Below, one piece after another: positions 13,451 through 25,382 of a stretch of 64,000 nucleotides of DNA. Source of the DNA: Eurosta solidaginis (taxonomy: Eukaryota; Arthropoda; Insecta; Diptera; Tephritidae); NCBI RefSeq assembly GCF_040869045.1, contig NC_090321.1, forward strand, positions 34,593,426-34,657,425, written 5' to 3'. Under the pieces are notes generated by a model. It had not been told where the DNA came from and made no database searches. It saw nothing but the letters and a program-made list of their open reading frames with translations. The first letter of the stretch is position 1. The number at the start of each line of letters is the position of its first letter. The translations under genes were made by a program, and so were the position numbers.

Positions 13451-15150
13451 AACAAGTAAGGAAGGTTAAGTTCGGGTGTAACCGAACATTATATACTCAG
13501 TTGAGAGCTATGGTGGAAACATAAGGGAAAATAACCATGTAGGAAAATGAACCGAGGGAAACCCTGGAAAGTGTTTGTATGGCATGGGTATCAAATGGAA
13601 GGCATTAAAGAGTCATTTATGAGGGAGTGGGCCTTAGTTTTATAGGTGGGCGCCGTTATGAAATATCGCCATAAAGGTGGACCAGTGGTGATTCTAGAAT
13701 GTGTTTGTACGATATTGGTATCAAATTAAAGGTATTAATGAGAGTTTTAAAAGGGAGTGGTGGTAGTGGTATATGTGAAGGCGTTTTCCAGATATCGACC
13801 AAAATGTGGACCAGGGTGACCCAGAACATCATCTGTTGTATACCGCTAATTTATTTATATATGTAATACCACGATCAGTATTCCTGCCATTATTCCAAGG
13901 GCTTTCGATTTCGCCCTGCAGAACTTTTTCATTTTCTTCTACTTAATATGGTAGGTGTCACAACCATTTTACAAAGTTTTTTCTAAAGTAATATTTTGCG
14001 TCAATAAACCATTCCAATTACCATTTTTCATCCCTTTTTTCGTATTTGGTATAGAATTATGGCATTTTTTTTCATTTTTCGTAATTTTCGATATCGAAAA
14101 AGTGGGCGTGGTCATAGTCGGATTTCGTTCATTTTTCATACCAAGATAAAGTGAGTTCAAGTAAGCACGTGAACTAAGTTCATTAAAGATATGTCGATTT
14201 TTGCTCAAGTTATTGTGTTAACGGCCATGCGGAAGGACAGACGGACGACTGTGTATAAAAACTGGGCGTGGCTTCAACCGATTTCGCCCCTTTTCATAGA
14301 AAACAGTTAACGTCACAAAATCTATGCCCCTACCAAATTTCAAAAGGATTGGTAAATTTTTGTTCGACTTGTGGCATTAAAAGTATCATAGACAAATTAA
14401 ATGAAAAAGGGCGGAGCCACGCCCATTTTCAAATTTTCTTTTATTTTTGTATTTTGTTACACCATATCATTACTGGAGTTGAATGTTGACATTATTTACT
14501 TATATACTGTAAAGATATAAAATTTTTTGTTAAAATTTAACTAAAAAATTTTTTTTTTAAAGTGGGCGTGGTCGTTCTCCGATTTTGCTAATTTTTATTA
14601 AGCATACATATAGTAATAGGAGTAACGTCCCTACCAAATTTCATCATGATATCTTCAACGACTGCCAAATTTCAGCTTGCAAAATTTTAAATTACCTTCT
14701 TTTAAAAGTAAGCGGTGCCACGCCCAATGTCCAAAATTTTACTAATTTTCTATTCTGCGTCAAAAGTTCAACTCACCTACCAAGTTTCATCGCTTTATCT
14801 GTCTTTGGTAATGAATTATTGCACTTTTTCGGTTTATCGAAATTTTCAATATCGAAAAAGTGGGCGTGGTTATAGTCCGATATCATTCATTTTAAATAGC
14901 GATCTGAGATGTGTGCTCAGGACCCCACATACCAAATTTCATCAAGATACCTCAAAATTTACTCAAGTTATCGTGTTAACGGACGGACGGACGGACGGAC
15001 GGACATGGCTCAATCAAATTTTTTTTCGATCCTGATGATTTTGATATATGGATGTCTATATCTATCTCGATTCCTTTATACCTGTACAACCAACCGTTAT
15101 CCAATCAAACTTAATATACTCTGTGAGCTCTGCTCAACTGAGTATAAAAA
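13451..15150 (-). mobile_element. HINE copy B, complete, inverted
   Basis: Full-length relative of copy A in the opposite orientation. The 3' terminus (plus-strand AACAAGTAAGGAAGG) is at 13451. It is followed by a perfect six-base stem, GTTCGG and CCGAAC around GTGTAA (13470-13487). The subterminal repeat TATACTCAGTTGAGAGC follows at 13492-13508. Two ~130-bp internal units lie near 13588 and 13718. The GGAC microsatellite is at 14980-15003, and the 5' terminal repeat at 15133-15150. It sits between A-rich sequences, consistent with insertion into oligo-A/T. Confidence 0.8.
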
Positions 15151-15789
15151 CACAAGAAACTGCAGCCTTAGCTCCAACAGAAATAACAAATAGAACACAA
15201 ACCTGAAAACCTACAAAAGCCTAAACATTTTACCTAAGCGCAACAACAAAAACCAACTACGAGGATGAAATGCAGACACTTCACGCCGCTAAAGTAAATG
15301 TTAGAAAAAGTGTCTAAAGCACAAACAAAGTACAAACGGAGCAAAAACATAAAAAACCGATTTGAAACCAGCTTGTCAGTAGCTACAAGATAAGCTGTCA
15401 TATATTACAACAAAAAAAACTAAAAGTTTGTATACCATCAACAGCAACAACAAACACTAAGTATACAAACTTTATAGGAACATTAAAAAAAAAGATGGTA
15501 ACAAAATGCGGTAACAACTACTGTATTTGCCACTGCTCATATGCCTGCCTGGCAGTAGCCGCAGTTAGAATGACAAAAACAATGTGATGTGAGTGAGAGT
15601 TTCAAAAGTTGGCTAAGTGTGGTTAGCATTATGGTATGTCACACTTCGCAGCACAGTGTTCTTTAAGTGTGAAATATGTACTTAAAATAATTTGTTTAGT
15701 CATTCTACAAATTTATCTAGCAAAATTAACAACCGTAGTCAGTTCGTGTGCATTCGTGAAGCGCGCTCCTTAAGTGGCCCTGCAAAAAA
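15151..15789. other. A-rich intronic sequence, nothing recognised
   Basis: Rich in CAACAA and AAAAAC runs (15150-15500), then unremarkable sequence. No ORF or element ends. Confidence 0.45.
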
Positions 15790-15980
15790 TGCGATTAGTC
15801 TATGATGAGTCTGGATTGAGTCGCAGAGGAGTATGCGTCTAATGCCAGTTTTGATCTCTTTGTATACGTTGAATTGTTCCCTTTTGTTTAAGCATATAAA
15901 GAGACTAATGGTACCCATTTATACGCGAATGGGAACGATAGGCCCAAACCCCTTTGTACCCATATGGGAACGAATCAAGA
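15790..15980 (+). repeat. Dispersed repeat, copy 1 of 2
   Basis: It shares ordered blocks with 57100-57300: GCGATTAGTCTATGATGAGT against GCGGTTAGTCTAAGATGAGT, then the common GCCAGTTTTGATCTCTTTGT. A further similarity is the presence of short GGTACC-containing phrases in both. It is non-coding and its ends are not defined. Confidence 0.55.
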
Positions 15981-16580
15981 CTAATCTATTTTTCCATCAA
16001 AAAGTGTTAAGTTTTCATATGGTACAAGGTTATGTACATTAGACTGAATCGATTTATTAACCGATATTGCGCCATCGATTTTTCGATAGGATTTGGGCTC
16101 AGGAAAAAAAATTCCACTACGCATACCCAAAAAAATAATTTTCAAGCCTGCGAAAAAAAAATGGCGAAAAGGTCAATTTTTCGACCAAAACACTCCTGAA
16201 AACCTTTTTTCAAAAATCTGTTATCACCAACGTTTTTCGAAATATCGATTCGCTATATTCAATAAGGAACACGAAAAAAGCAGGGAAATTTTTATTTTCC
16301 TTGCTATGGAGATAACTTCAGAACAAATTATGCTAGTTAAGCTCCTGTTAATCGCGCTACTTGTGAGTTCAATGTACTAAGTAAAAAAGTCTCTCTCGAT
16401 TTTTCGCTTCCAAAAGCCGATTTTTTGATAATTTTGAATTCCGCTTTTTAAGCTGTACATTTTAATTACAATTAAGCTGTATGTAATACTTTCTTAGATT
16501 TTATAGTCTATAAGGATTTTTGTCCAATGACTTATTAATAATAATAATAATATAATATTAAAATAAGTTGGGGTTTCCTT
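15981..16580. other. Intronic sequence without a recognised gene
   Basis: AT-rich, with AAAAAA-rich stretches and TTTTTCGATA near 16078. A 95-codon ORF (16093-16380) is lysine-rich and shows no domain. An ATA/AAT run lies near 16538-16560. Confidence 0.4.
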
Positions 16581-16585
16581 CCTGA

Positions 16586-17411
16586 ATGAAAGCTGTTGAT
16601 GAGTGCTTTAGTAAAGGGTAATTTTCATACCCCTGAGTGATTTGGGTCTCGAGATATATGCCAAAACGTGGACCCGTGAAGGCCTAGATAGTGTTTTTAT
16701 ATTATGTGTAGCAAAGTGAAGCTGCTGATGAGTGCCTAAGTACAGAGTAGTTTTCATACCTATTGGTGACTAGGGTCTCGAGATATAGGCCAAAACATGG
16801 ACCCGGATACCCCTAGAATGTGTGTGTATTATGGATATCAAATGAAAGCTGTTGCTGAGAGCTTTAAAGTAATTTTCATTGTGATATTCGCTTTAGTCGC
16901 ATCAACCTGGCAAAACTGATAAATATACCTACGAAGCCGAAATAAAGACATTGATTAATAACACCCACATACCTATTTACATACGTCCTATTCAATTTGC
17001 CTGAAATTTGGTATATAAATTTGCCTATATTAGTATTTACGATGCTTTTTTCTGTGAAGTAGACCAGAGACAGACTGGGACTGAGACTGAGACTGAGACT
17101 CGGAGTGGGACGGGGACTGAGACTCGGAATGGGAGTGGAACAAATACATACCACCCTCTGGGACTAGCAATAAGATATGAAGAAGAATGAGAAAAACTTG
17201 AGAGAAGATAAAAGAGAAAAGAGAGAAGGATACTGAGAAAGAGATAGAATGAGACGAAGATGCAGATAGATGAAGCGAAAAATATGGAGGGCGGAATGAA
17301 TACAAAGATTAGGAAAAAGTGTAGAGGGGCGAGGGCAGAGTTAGACGGAAAAAGCTTATTAAAGTTTATGCAGACATTTAGGGCAGAACAACGTTTGCCA
17401 GGTCTGCTAGT
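16586..17411 (+). mobile_element. Helitron 3' copy with short tandem units
   Basis: It ends with hairpin GGCAGA / TTTGCC (17382-17399) and CTAG at 17407-17410 followed by T, matching the 7019 element in the other orientation. Before it lie a GA-rich tract (17165-17340) and a short GACTGAGACT array (17064-17140). At 16586-16870 there are two to three ~130-bp units with phrases such as GGGTCTCGAGATATA and CCAAAACGTGGACCC. These resemble the 130-bp units of the HINEs. The 5' limit is not certain. Confidence 0.65.
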
Positions 17412-17559
17412 AATAATAAAAAAATAAAAATAGATTGGGCTACAACTGCATACTCAAAAAATTTACAAAATTCTGAATAAAAATGTGCGAAAAAAAAAAT
17501 AAAAAATTCGTAAAATTTAAATCGAACTTTCTAATTTTTTCAAAAATGTTTTTAAGATG

Positions 17560-18905
17560 ACTTGCATAGTTTTAGTTATTAAATTCATTGAGGTAAATGA
17601 TCGAAAATTAAAAATGGAGAGTCCCAATGAGCTCAACTTACGCCAAAGGACAAGCAGACATGACGAAATTGGCCAAATCACCGCGCTAAACGCCATCAAC
17701 ACACAAATAAATTGCGGACTGAACAAAGAACCCCACCATAAAACAGTATTCATAGCGCCAGACTTGTCACGAGCTGTTGATACAGTTAATCATAACACGA
17801 TACTGCAAAAGACTTGAAAGAGCCTATCCTTCCTACTACTATAAAATGGTGGACTGCAAATTATCTGAGTAGACGGCAGGCATATGTGCAGTTCAGCGAT
17901 GCAACATAAAAACCCGGACCAGATGACTTAGGGACGCCACAGGGTGGTGTCCTATCCAAACTTCTCTTAAATTTTTTATATATCAAACCTCCCTTCCCCA
18001 CAAAGAGATGTTACCATTGTGTACTACGCCGATGACTGCATGATAATGACAACAGATCCTGGTACATCCATTGATGAGCTATCTCCCTGGTCTTCCTCAG
18101 CTGCCTTATTTATTTACAACATGGACAAAGCAAATGCCGATTATACTGGATATCCACGTCGATGGCATTATGCGACCGACTGCTCTACACCTAAAAATAC
18201 TTGGTGTGATTTTCGATCAGGACCCATATTTTGACAACCATGCAGTCGCAATTGCAACTTAAGTTCAGAACTGTAACAAAATTCTCAAGTCCCTTGCGGG
18301 CAGCACTTTGGGCAAAGACAAAGAAATGCGCATAAGTAACCACTTATAAAGTAATCGACCGAACCGTTGTATGCTACGCATCTCCAGTATGTTCGCCGAT
18401 CTTAAGAGAAACACACTGGAGGATATTGCAGGTCTGTCGAAACTCCGCGCTCATAACTGCCATGGGATGTCTCGTTATTTACCCAGAACACCATCTACAC
18501 TGTAAGACCATCAACTGCCCGGTGAAAACCGTTCTCAGAGACAATTACCCTAAACAGTAGAAAGCAATTTCTCAGGGAAGACGCTCGTCACTCTGGCTCA
18601 ACTTCGATCTGTAGTAGGTTAAACTCTTTCTTAGCCAGAATAAACCCCGACATACCCAATGTATGTCCTGCTTGTCACGTGTCTTTACATGACACTATTC
18701 ATCTTTTCAATTTCAATATGGAGCCACCACCTCTAACAGCCCTATTTTTTTGGTCCAAGCTTATGAAACAGAAAACTTTCTCGAACTCTCGTTAAAGAAT
18801 ATTGATAACAATTTGTGAGTGAGCGCTCTTATTGGATGGGTCGAAGCACTGATACTACAACAACAACCAATAATAATAATAATAATACCCAACGGATTAA
18901 TACCC
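17560..18905 (+). pseudogene. CR1/jockey-like LINE, 3' part of ORF2, decayed
   Basis: Remnant of a non-LTR reverse transcriptase. One frame holds a palm-type DLSRAVDTVNHNTIL (about 17762-17806). After a frameshift come a PQGG-like turn (17938-17951) and a YYADDCMIM catalytic motif (18022-18048). Further downstream is a broken C-terminal region with NPDIPNVCPAC-like wording (about 18647-18679). Multiple stops and frameshifts separate these. The 3' end is marked by a CAACAA tract and an (AAT)n run near 18855-18888. The same family occurs at 51570-52995. The RT would have copied element RNA at nicked target DNA; this copy is dead. Confidence 0.8.
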
Positions 18906-19141
18906 TCCAAAGCCCGCCCGACTGGCGCGAGGTCATGCATCCGCATGAAGCACGGATTTGTTTTTGTTTTTGCCGAATTGGTGATAGGCGGAGGTTTGTT
19001 AAGCGTCGAGATCTAAAACTGCTCAGCTACAGAATAAAAATCATCAGCTGAGTACTATATATAACAGTTAGAAATTACATAACAGTTAGAAATTATACTT
19101 ATACATTGTTAAATTACAGAACATTTTTAGCTTATTCGATT

Positions 19142-19142
<1 letters not shown>

Positions 19143-19179
<37 letters not shown>

Positions 19180-20020
19180 GAGTTAAAATAGGGTAAGACA
19201 GTTTTCTTTATGGTAAAAAGTGAATCCGTTATATCGAATGAATTAGAATGAGTGTTGAAATCATGACACAAATACCGAAAAGGTTCATTCAATTCGAAGT
19301 TAGTTCTACACTGCCTCAAAAGAAGGGGTTTGTAATGTCTTGACACTCGTGATGGGACGTTAAAGTTTACTTCGTTTAAAAGAATTGGACTAGAAATCAA
19401 TCCATTCAGGAGCTTAGTAATAAATATAACGCCTAGCATTTCTCTACGACTTGCAAGAGTTGGAAGATTGATAAGCTTCAACCGACTAGTATAAGACGAA
19501 AGATTATACGCAGAGTCCCACTGAATATTCCTTAAAGAGAAAAGTAGAAATTGCTTTTGTATTGATTCAAGTCTATCTGCATGAACTTGATATTGTGGAT
19601 TCCAGACTATTGATCCGTAGTCTAGTATCGGTCTAGCTAAAGTGATGAAACGCGCTTTAGTTACATTATGATCACCAAATTCTTTAGACCACCGTTTCAC
19701 GTATGAAAGAACACCTCTAGCCTTATTGACAGTAGCATTAATATGAAGGTTAAAACTAAGTTTAGCATCTATCGTGACTGCCAAGTCCACAAAATAGTTT
19801 ACTGATGGAAGACAAAAATTATTAATTACGTAAGAGGCTGCTGGCAAAGATCTTCGAGAGAGGGACATGCATTTGCACTTATTAAGGTTCAGCGGGATTG
19901 AATTTATGGTGCACCAGGTAACTAGGTAGTTTAAATCCGGTTGAAGCAAGGGACGTTCTTCGATAGACGCATAAGACCTAAAAAGTTTTACATCATCAGC
20001 GTACATTAAGATTTTGGAAT
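19143..20020 (-). pseudogene. LINE ORF2, RT 3' part and C-terminus
   Basis: Minus-strand frame 20006 to 19176, about 276 residues. It opens with the RT catalytic motif YADDVKLF, continues through thumb-like sequence and ends in NS-stop. The stop codon runs straight into a poly-A tail (plus-strand T run, about 19143-19177), a typical LINE 3' end. It is out of frame with the upstream RT part by a shift near 20020, so the ORF is broken exactly at the active-site junction. No target duplication was found next to the tail. Confidence 0.88.
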
Positions 20021-20788
20021 ATTTTATATATCGTTAATAAAAAGCAAGAACAGAACTGGACCGAGGTGACTGCCTTGTGGGGTGCCAGAGGGAACATGGA
20101 TAACATTTGCAAGAGTATTTTTAAAAATGACTTTTTGCGTTCGACCGCAGAGATACGATGAGATCCACTGCGTGAGACCAAGTTGGAAGCCAAGTTGATA
20201 CAGCTGGTAGATAAGTAATGAGTGGGATACTTTGTCAAATGCTTTACTGAAATCAGTATAAATAACATCGGTGTGAAGATTTTTTCTAAATCCATTAGAA
20301 ACATGAGTTTTGAATTCAAGTAGATTTGTAATGGTAGATTTATCTTTACAGAATCTGTGTTGCGGTTCTGCAATTAAAGTAGAAATGGAAAATGCTAGCT
20401 CATTGGTAACGATAGCTTCAAACAACTTTGGGATGGCCGACAACTTTGCTATTCCTCGATAGTTTTCAACACACGACCTACTACCACTTTTGTGCAGGGG
20501 TATGAGAAAAGATTCCTTCCAAGCAGAAGGAAAAATTCCACGTTTTTTAAGAAAGCAGGTGGGAATTAAATCAAGACCGTACTTGTAAGATTCCTTCAAA
20601 GACGTTAAATATGAAAAAACTTCATGAGGATATATTGCTGGAATATTAACTGTGTTAAGTGAGTTAAGTCGAAATGGATATTCATTTGAAAAAGGATTAA
20701 ATTCAGCGGAATAGTTGGCCTTGAAAAATTGTGCGAAGAAGTTAGCAATATCTTGATCGTCGCTAGACAAATCATCCTGGTATTTTAA
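20021..20788 (-). pseudogene. LINE ORF2, RT fingers and palm
   Basis: Minus-strand frame from about 20770 to 20024. It carries RT signature blocks in order: SFLIPLHKSGSRSCVENYRG, an AEPQHRFCKDKSTITNLLEF block, DVIYTDFSKAFDKVSH with a catalytic Asp, and SGTPQGSHLGPVLFLLFIND. This is the CR1/jockey-like arrangement. Its upstream end is cut at 20785-20788 (TTAA) by the piggyBac insertion, and the reading continues beyond that element at 24207. Empty-site joining implies one missing base, so this LINE also carries a frameshift there. Confidence 0.9.
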
Positions 20789-23700
20789 CCCGAATCACCC
20801 TCAGATTGCCATATGGCAACGCGCAATAGTCTTCCAATGAAACGTTCACAAATTTCCAAAGAATGCACATACCGTTAACTTTTTTGCGCGTGGTGTGACG
20901 CAATTGATCGCGCTTTAAGCAGCATTCATTTCCTCATCAGTATAAATTACATAGATGACATGATATGAAACTTCTCGCTCTCTGAGAGCGCGTGAAAATG
21001 TGCATTTTTTATAACATTGACCATAGATGCCATCATCCTCAAAATCAAATTTGGGCATTTCGGAATAACTTTGGGGTATTTTACATGGTAAAGGTTTAAT
21101 TTATGATTTTCACTGAAAACTTACTCAAGATTGTCAAATGGGATATCAAAAAACTCGAATTTTTTCAGGATCACAAATACAAAAAAAAGCTTATTTTACC
21201 CGTTAAAAATTTTTCCGTGACAACACGTGAAATTTAATTTTTTGATAGCTAAGATAAAATGTACTTATCTCTTTTCGTGCGTTAATATAACAGCTCATTT
21301 AATTTTGTTATTTCTTGTACCTTTTTTACAAATTTTTGATCCGCTTATGTAGTTGAATACACTTGAAATGAAAAATAATGAAAACGCACAGATTTTCTTG
21401 GAATTTTTTTGCACGGTTTACGCAACTCTGATCTTCAAGACCCATTCTTGGAAACGAATGAAGTTTGTTTACAATCGAATGAACCAATGTTTACAATTGA
21501 ATGAACTTTAAGACCCATTCCTGGAAACGAATTGAGAGAGAATGAATGTTTCGTATCATGTCATCATTGATAAATTAGTTTGTGATAGTGAGCGCACTTC
21601 AAGATTGATAAAAAATTTCTATTGAAAAAAAAACGGGAGACAAAAAAGTAAGTAGATCTATAACATCTATAAAAAACGTGATTAAGCTATAAAATTTGTG
21701 GTTTTGTGTAGTGTTTGAAGCGCAAAACAACATCTAATTATTTGGTTATAAAAAAAATGTATTTCAATGTGTTTTTTCGTGTGTTTCCGTGGCTGTGTCC
21801 ATATGGCAACGCTAGGCAGGCTAGACCACTGGTTTAGATTTCAATGTTTTTGCTGCGTTTTATTGCTTTTGTTGTTAATTGGAGGTCTCCTAAAGGCCTA
21901 GATTGGTTTATTATGTATACGTACAATATTTTAGGCTTTTTTTATTCTAACCTTTTTGAATAAAACTTTCTTTGCAAGAAGCACTGGATTTTTTGGAAGA
22001 ATTGTTCTCGGATGAGGGGAACGAATTTCCAAAAAATATCCAGGCACTTTACATCGAGCCACCTGAGCAGGATGGCAACATAAGTGGTGAAGATGATGGT
22101 GACGTTGAAGGTGGAACTCCAGATAATGTTTTCCCAGCTCAACTAAAGACCGGATGTGAAATCGTGTTTGAAAGTGGCATGCGAATCAACACGTACGACT
22201 GCAGCCAAAGCGATATTGATGACTCTGCACCTGATGATAGCTTCAATGATTGCTTACCAAGCACTTCAAAGGAAATTCGTTGCGAGATCTCATCAAAACC
22301 TGAAATTTCACTTCCACCAAGTAACAAAGGCAGTGAATACACTTGGAAACCCAATAATTAATTGACAGTGCTTCCTATCTTTCCTGAACCGAATTTCAAA
22401 GACTGTCGAGAACTTGGACAACATGAAATATTTGAGAAGGTTTTTAGCGGTGACTTGCTTGAACATATATGCAAATGTTCGAATTTGTACGCTATGCACA
22501 ATCAGAAACGATACGAACCACTTACTGTAGGAGGTAATGAAGTTGTACTATCCATTACGATTAACACAAGTAACCAAAATTTTTTCAGAATTACGTGTGT
22601 TCATGAGAATTTTGATAGCAACTGCCTACGATTCTACCGGATCCTTTCGAGACATGTGGAGCTGCGAAGACGACCTTCAAAACACAATGGTCGTCAATGC
22701 TATGCGAAGAAACCGCTTCGAGGAAATTAATTACATGCTACACTTCGAGTCATCAGTATGCGAAGTGGCAGCAAGTTCCGGCAGATTCGATACTCTTTGG
22801 AAACTACGCCCATTGACTGACCATATAAAGACCAAAATGATTGAAAAATTTTATCCAGAACCAAATCTCTCATATGACGAAAGCATGATTGCATATTTTG
22901 GATGCCATGGATGTAAACAATTTATAAAAGGAAAGCCAATACTTTTGAGTACAAGGCTTGGTCTCTTTGCTCTCCTAGTGGATACATGATCAATTTTGAA
23001 ATATACCTAGGCAAAAATCCGAGGATGAATCCTAAATATGAAGGTAGATTTGACATTTGCGCAGCTCCACTTTTGTGTATGATTGAGGATTTTTCGGAAG
23101 AAGTGTAAAAACTTCCGTTCTCATTTTACTTTGACAATCTTTTTACTGGAATACCGTTGCTGATTTACTTGACAAATAAAAGCTACCAAGTTTCAGGCAC
23201 TATTCGCGAAAACCGAACACCAAAAAATTGTCCTATTCCACATAAAAAAAAATTGCGGAAATGCAAAAGAGGGTATTTCGAGGCCACGGAAATCAAAGAG
23301 GAAGGAATTCATCTGACAAAATGGGTGGATAACTCGGTGGTCTGCCTCGCTTCGACGTGCTTTGGCTCTGAACCACTATCCAAAGCATCTCGCTACAGTA
23401 GCAAATTGTGTAGAAAAATTCCTGTTCCACGTCCATGCGTTGTAACCCAGTACAACAAATTTATGATGGGTGTTGATCGATTTGACCAAAATATTTCAGG
23501 TCAACGCATCTCTTTTCGAGGAAAAAAACGGTGGCACTGCATTTTTACTTGGGTTATGGATGCGAGCATTCAGAACAGTTGGCTTCTTTATAGATCCTCT
23601 AATGAAAATGTGTCACTTAAAGACTTCAGGAGAGAAATATCCATTTACTACTGTAAGCACTACGGCGTCCAACCGAAAATTTTTCAAAAATGTTCAACTA

Positions 23701-24202
23701 AACGTACGGAATCCTTAGCGAACGCTCTACGCTATGACAGAACAGATCATCTTGTAATTCCAATCAAAAATAAGAGGCGATGTGCTGGAGACGTATGTAG
23801 GTCCATCGTGCGAACATCCTGCAAAAAATGCAATGTCGGACTTTGCTTGCCTTGCTTGGAATCATATCATACAAAAACTTGAAAACCCAAATTTTTACAA
23901 TATAAGTTTATATTTTTTTCAATGAAATGTTCTAAAATGAATTCACAATATTTTGTTTTTTCAAATACACGCCCACGAAAATAATTAATTTGAATTTTAA
24001 AGGGTTACGGAATGATTTATTACGTATATGTAAACCAGTGGTCTATCCTACCTGGCGTTGCCATATGGCAACAGGACATTTCAAGAACCCTGCGTCCAGG
24101 ACATAAAATCTAATGATGCATTTTTTTAGTTGGACCTAAAGGATACTGCAAAACAAAAATCTCTTCGAAATTCCACAAAAAATTTACATAGGGTGATTCG
24201 GG
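20789..24202 (+). mobile_element. piggyBac-superfamily transposon, full length, decayed
   Basis: The ends are a perfect 13-bp inverted repeat, CCCGAATCACCCT (20789-20801) and its complement (24190-24202). TTAA is duplicated at 20785-20788 and 24203-24206, the piggyBac target signature. The body is 3414 bp and contains a decayed transposase on the plus strand. Palindromic GTTGCCATATGGCAAC-type sequences lie near both ends. A second inverted pair of about 40 bp (21796-21838 and 24034-24072) brackets the coding block. It is inserted in ORF2 of a minus-strand LINE. Confidence 0.95.
21972..23882 (+). pseudogene. piggyBac transposase (DDE_Tnp_1_7), broken
   Basis: Frame 1 (21972-22361) is an acidic N-terminal region (GNISGEDDGDVEGGT) typical of the family. 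Frame 2 (22362 on) and frame 3 (22537-22989) together carry the conserved core, including MRRNRFEEINYMLHF and NLSYDESMIAYFGCHGCKQF with a catalytic Asp. A shift near 22960 leads to a frame with a TAA stop at 23106-23108, followed by FYFDNLF (second Asp) and GVDRFDQN (third Asp). A C-terminal Cys-rich segment (CKKCNVGLCLPCLESYH) ends at 23882; this zinc-binding tail normally binds the terminal repeats. At least three frameshifts and one stop make it non-functional. The sequence just before 21972 looks like a splice acceptor (TTTCTTTGCAAG), so a short upstream exon is possible. Confidence 0.9.
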
Positions 24203-24206
24203 TTAA

Positions 24207-25362
24207 AGCAGAGGGAAACCCTTTAACCCTACGTTTAGAGTTCACGAAATCATAGACGGCTTTCGTATTGCAAATTATTTTCCTTTTCATCTTACATATA
24301 CATATACGTATTATAGCACTTTTTGTTTAATTCAAACTATTTATGACGCAAAATAGAGTATTGCAAGTAATCGGAGTGAGCGCCTGATCTTTTGAATAAT
24401 TTGAAAAAGCGCGATTTTCTGTTTTTTAAAGACCTCAGCTCTTTAGTGAACCATATTTGGATTGGTTCGGTAGACACACGTTTTCGCTTAGGTACGTATT
24501 TTTTCCAAAATAACGTAAATGGTGGAATAAAAGTCAAAAACAGTTTTTGCAATATCTACAACGTATATGGGCCAAGCTACTGTAGATAAAGTTTGATTAA
24601 GCTTCTTAAAATTAGCCTTCGCAAAGTCAAATCTGAAACTAGAATCGTATTTAGTAGCAATGCTACTCGGAGAATTTCTTTCAAATTCGTATGCTATATA
24701 TGCAGGGAAGGATGGTAAGGGTCTTCAGGTACAGTAAGAGGTTCACCTCGGCTTAGAGTACATTTTGATGTATAGTCAACAAATACCAAATCAAGGGTTC
24801 TACCGAACATGTTAGGAATTATATTTATTTGTTTAAGGCACAGTTCAGTTATTTCAGCTAAAAATTCGTTGTTGAACAGTTTTGAAGAAATAGGTACAAT
24901 ATCATAATCAGATATGGTCCATAATATATGCGGGAGATTAAAGTCACCCAAGACGATCATCGAATTAATGGGCTTCAACATTGAATTAACAATTTTCAGC
25001 AGGGAGATATGATCCATATACACCGAAGGATCAAAAGAAGGTGGGATATAGCAGACTGCAATATAGACAAAACCCATTGCGAGCTTGTTTCTAATGCATT
25101 TGAATTCTGTAGAATCGGTAACGGGTAAATCAACCTCAGCTGAAGGTACAGAAGAATGTACCGCAAGCAAAACTCCACCACCAATTCTGTTCAAGCGGTC
25201 ATTTCTGTATATTTGGTAATCATGGCAAAGAATCTCTGAGTTAAATACATGAGGTTTTAGCCATGTTTCAGTTGAAGCTATAATGTTGTAATTGCAGTTA
25301 AACCATTTCAAATACAATTCTGTTAGTTTATTGTTTAGGCCTCTAACATTTTGATAAAACAC
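24207..25362 (-). pseudogene. LINE ORF2, endonuclease domain and linker
   Basis: Minus-strand frame from 25362 opens MFYQNVRGLNNK and carries apurinic-type endonuclease blocks: ASTETWLKP, a glycine-rich GGGVLLAV stretch, VCYIPP and VLGDFNLP. The frame breaks near 24690 and again near 24510. It then runs through the usual linker (WFTKELRSLKNRK, 24337-24552) and, after a further stop and shift, to about 24207, where the piggyBac element cuts in. The enzyme would nick target DNA for target-primed reverse transcription. It follows ORF1 by only about 20 bp. Confidence 0.9.
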
Positions 25363-25382
25363 ATTAAGGACCGATTTAGCAT

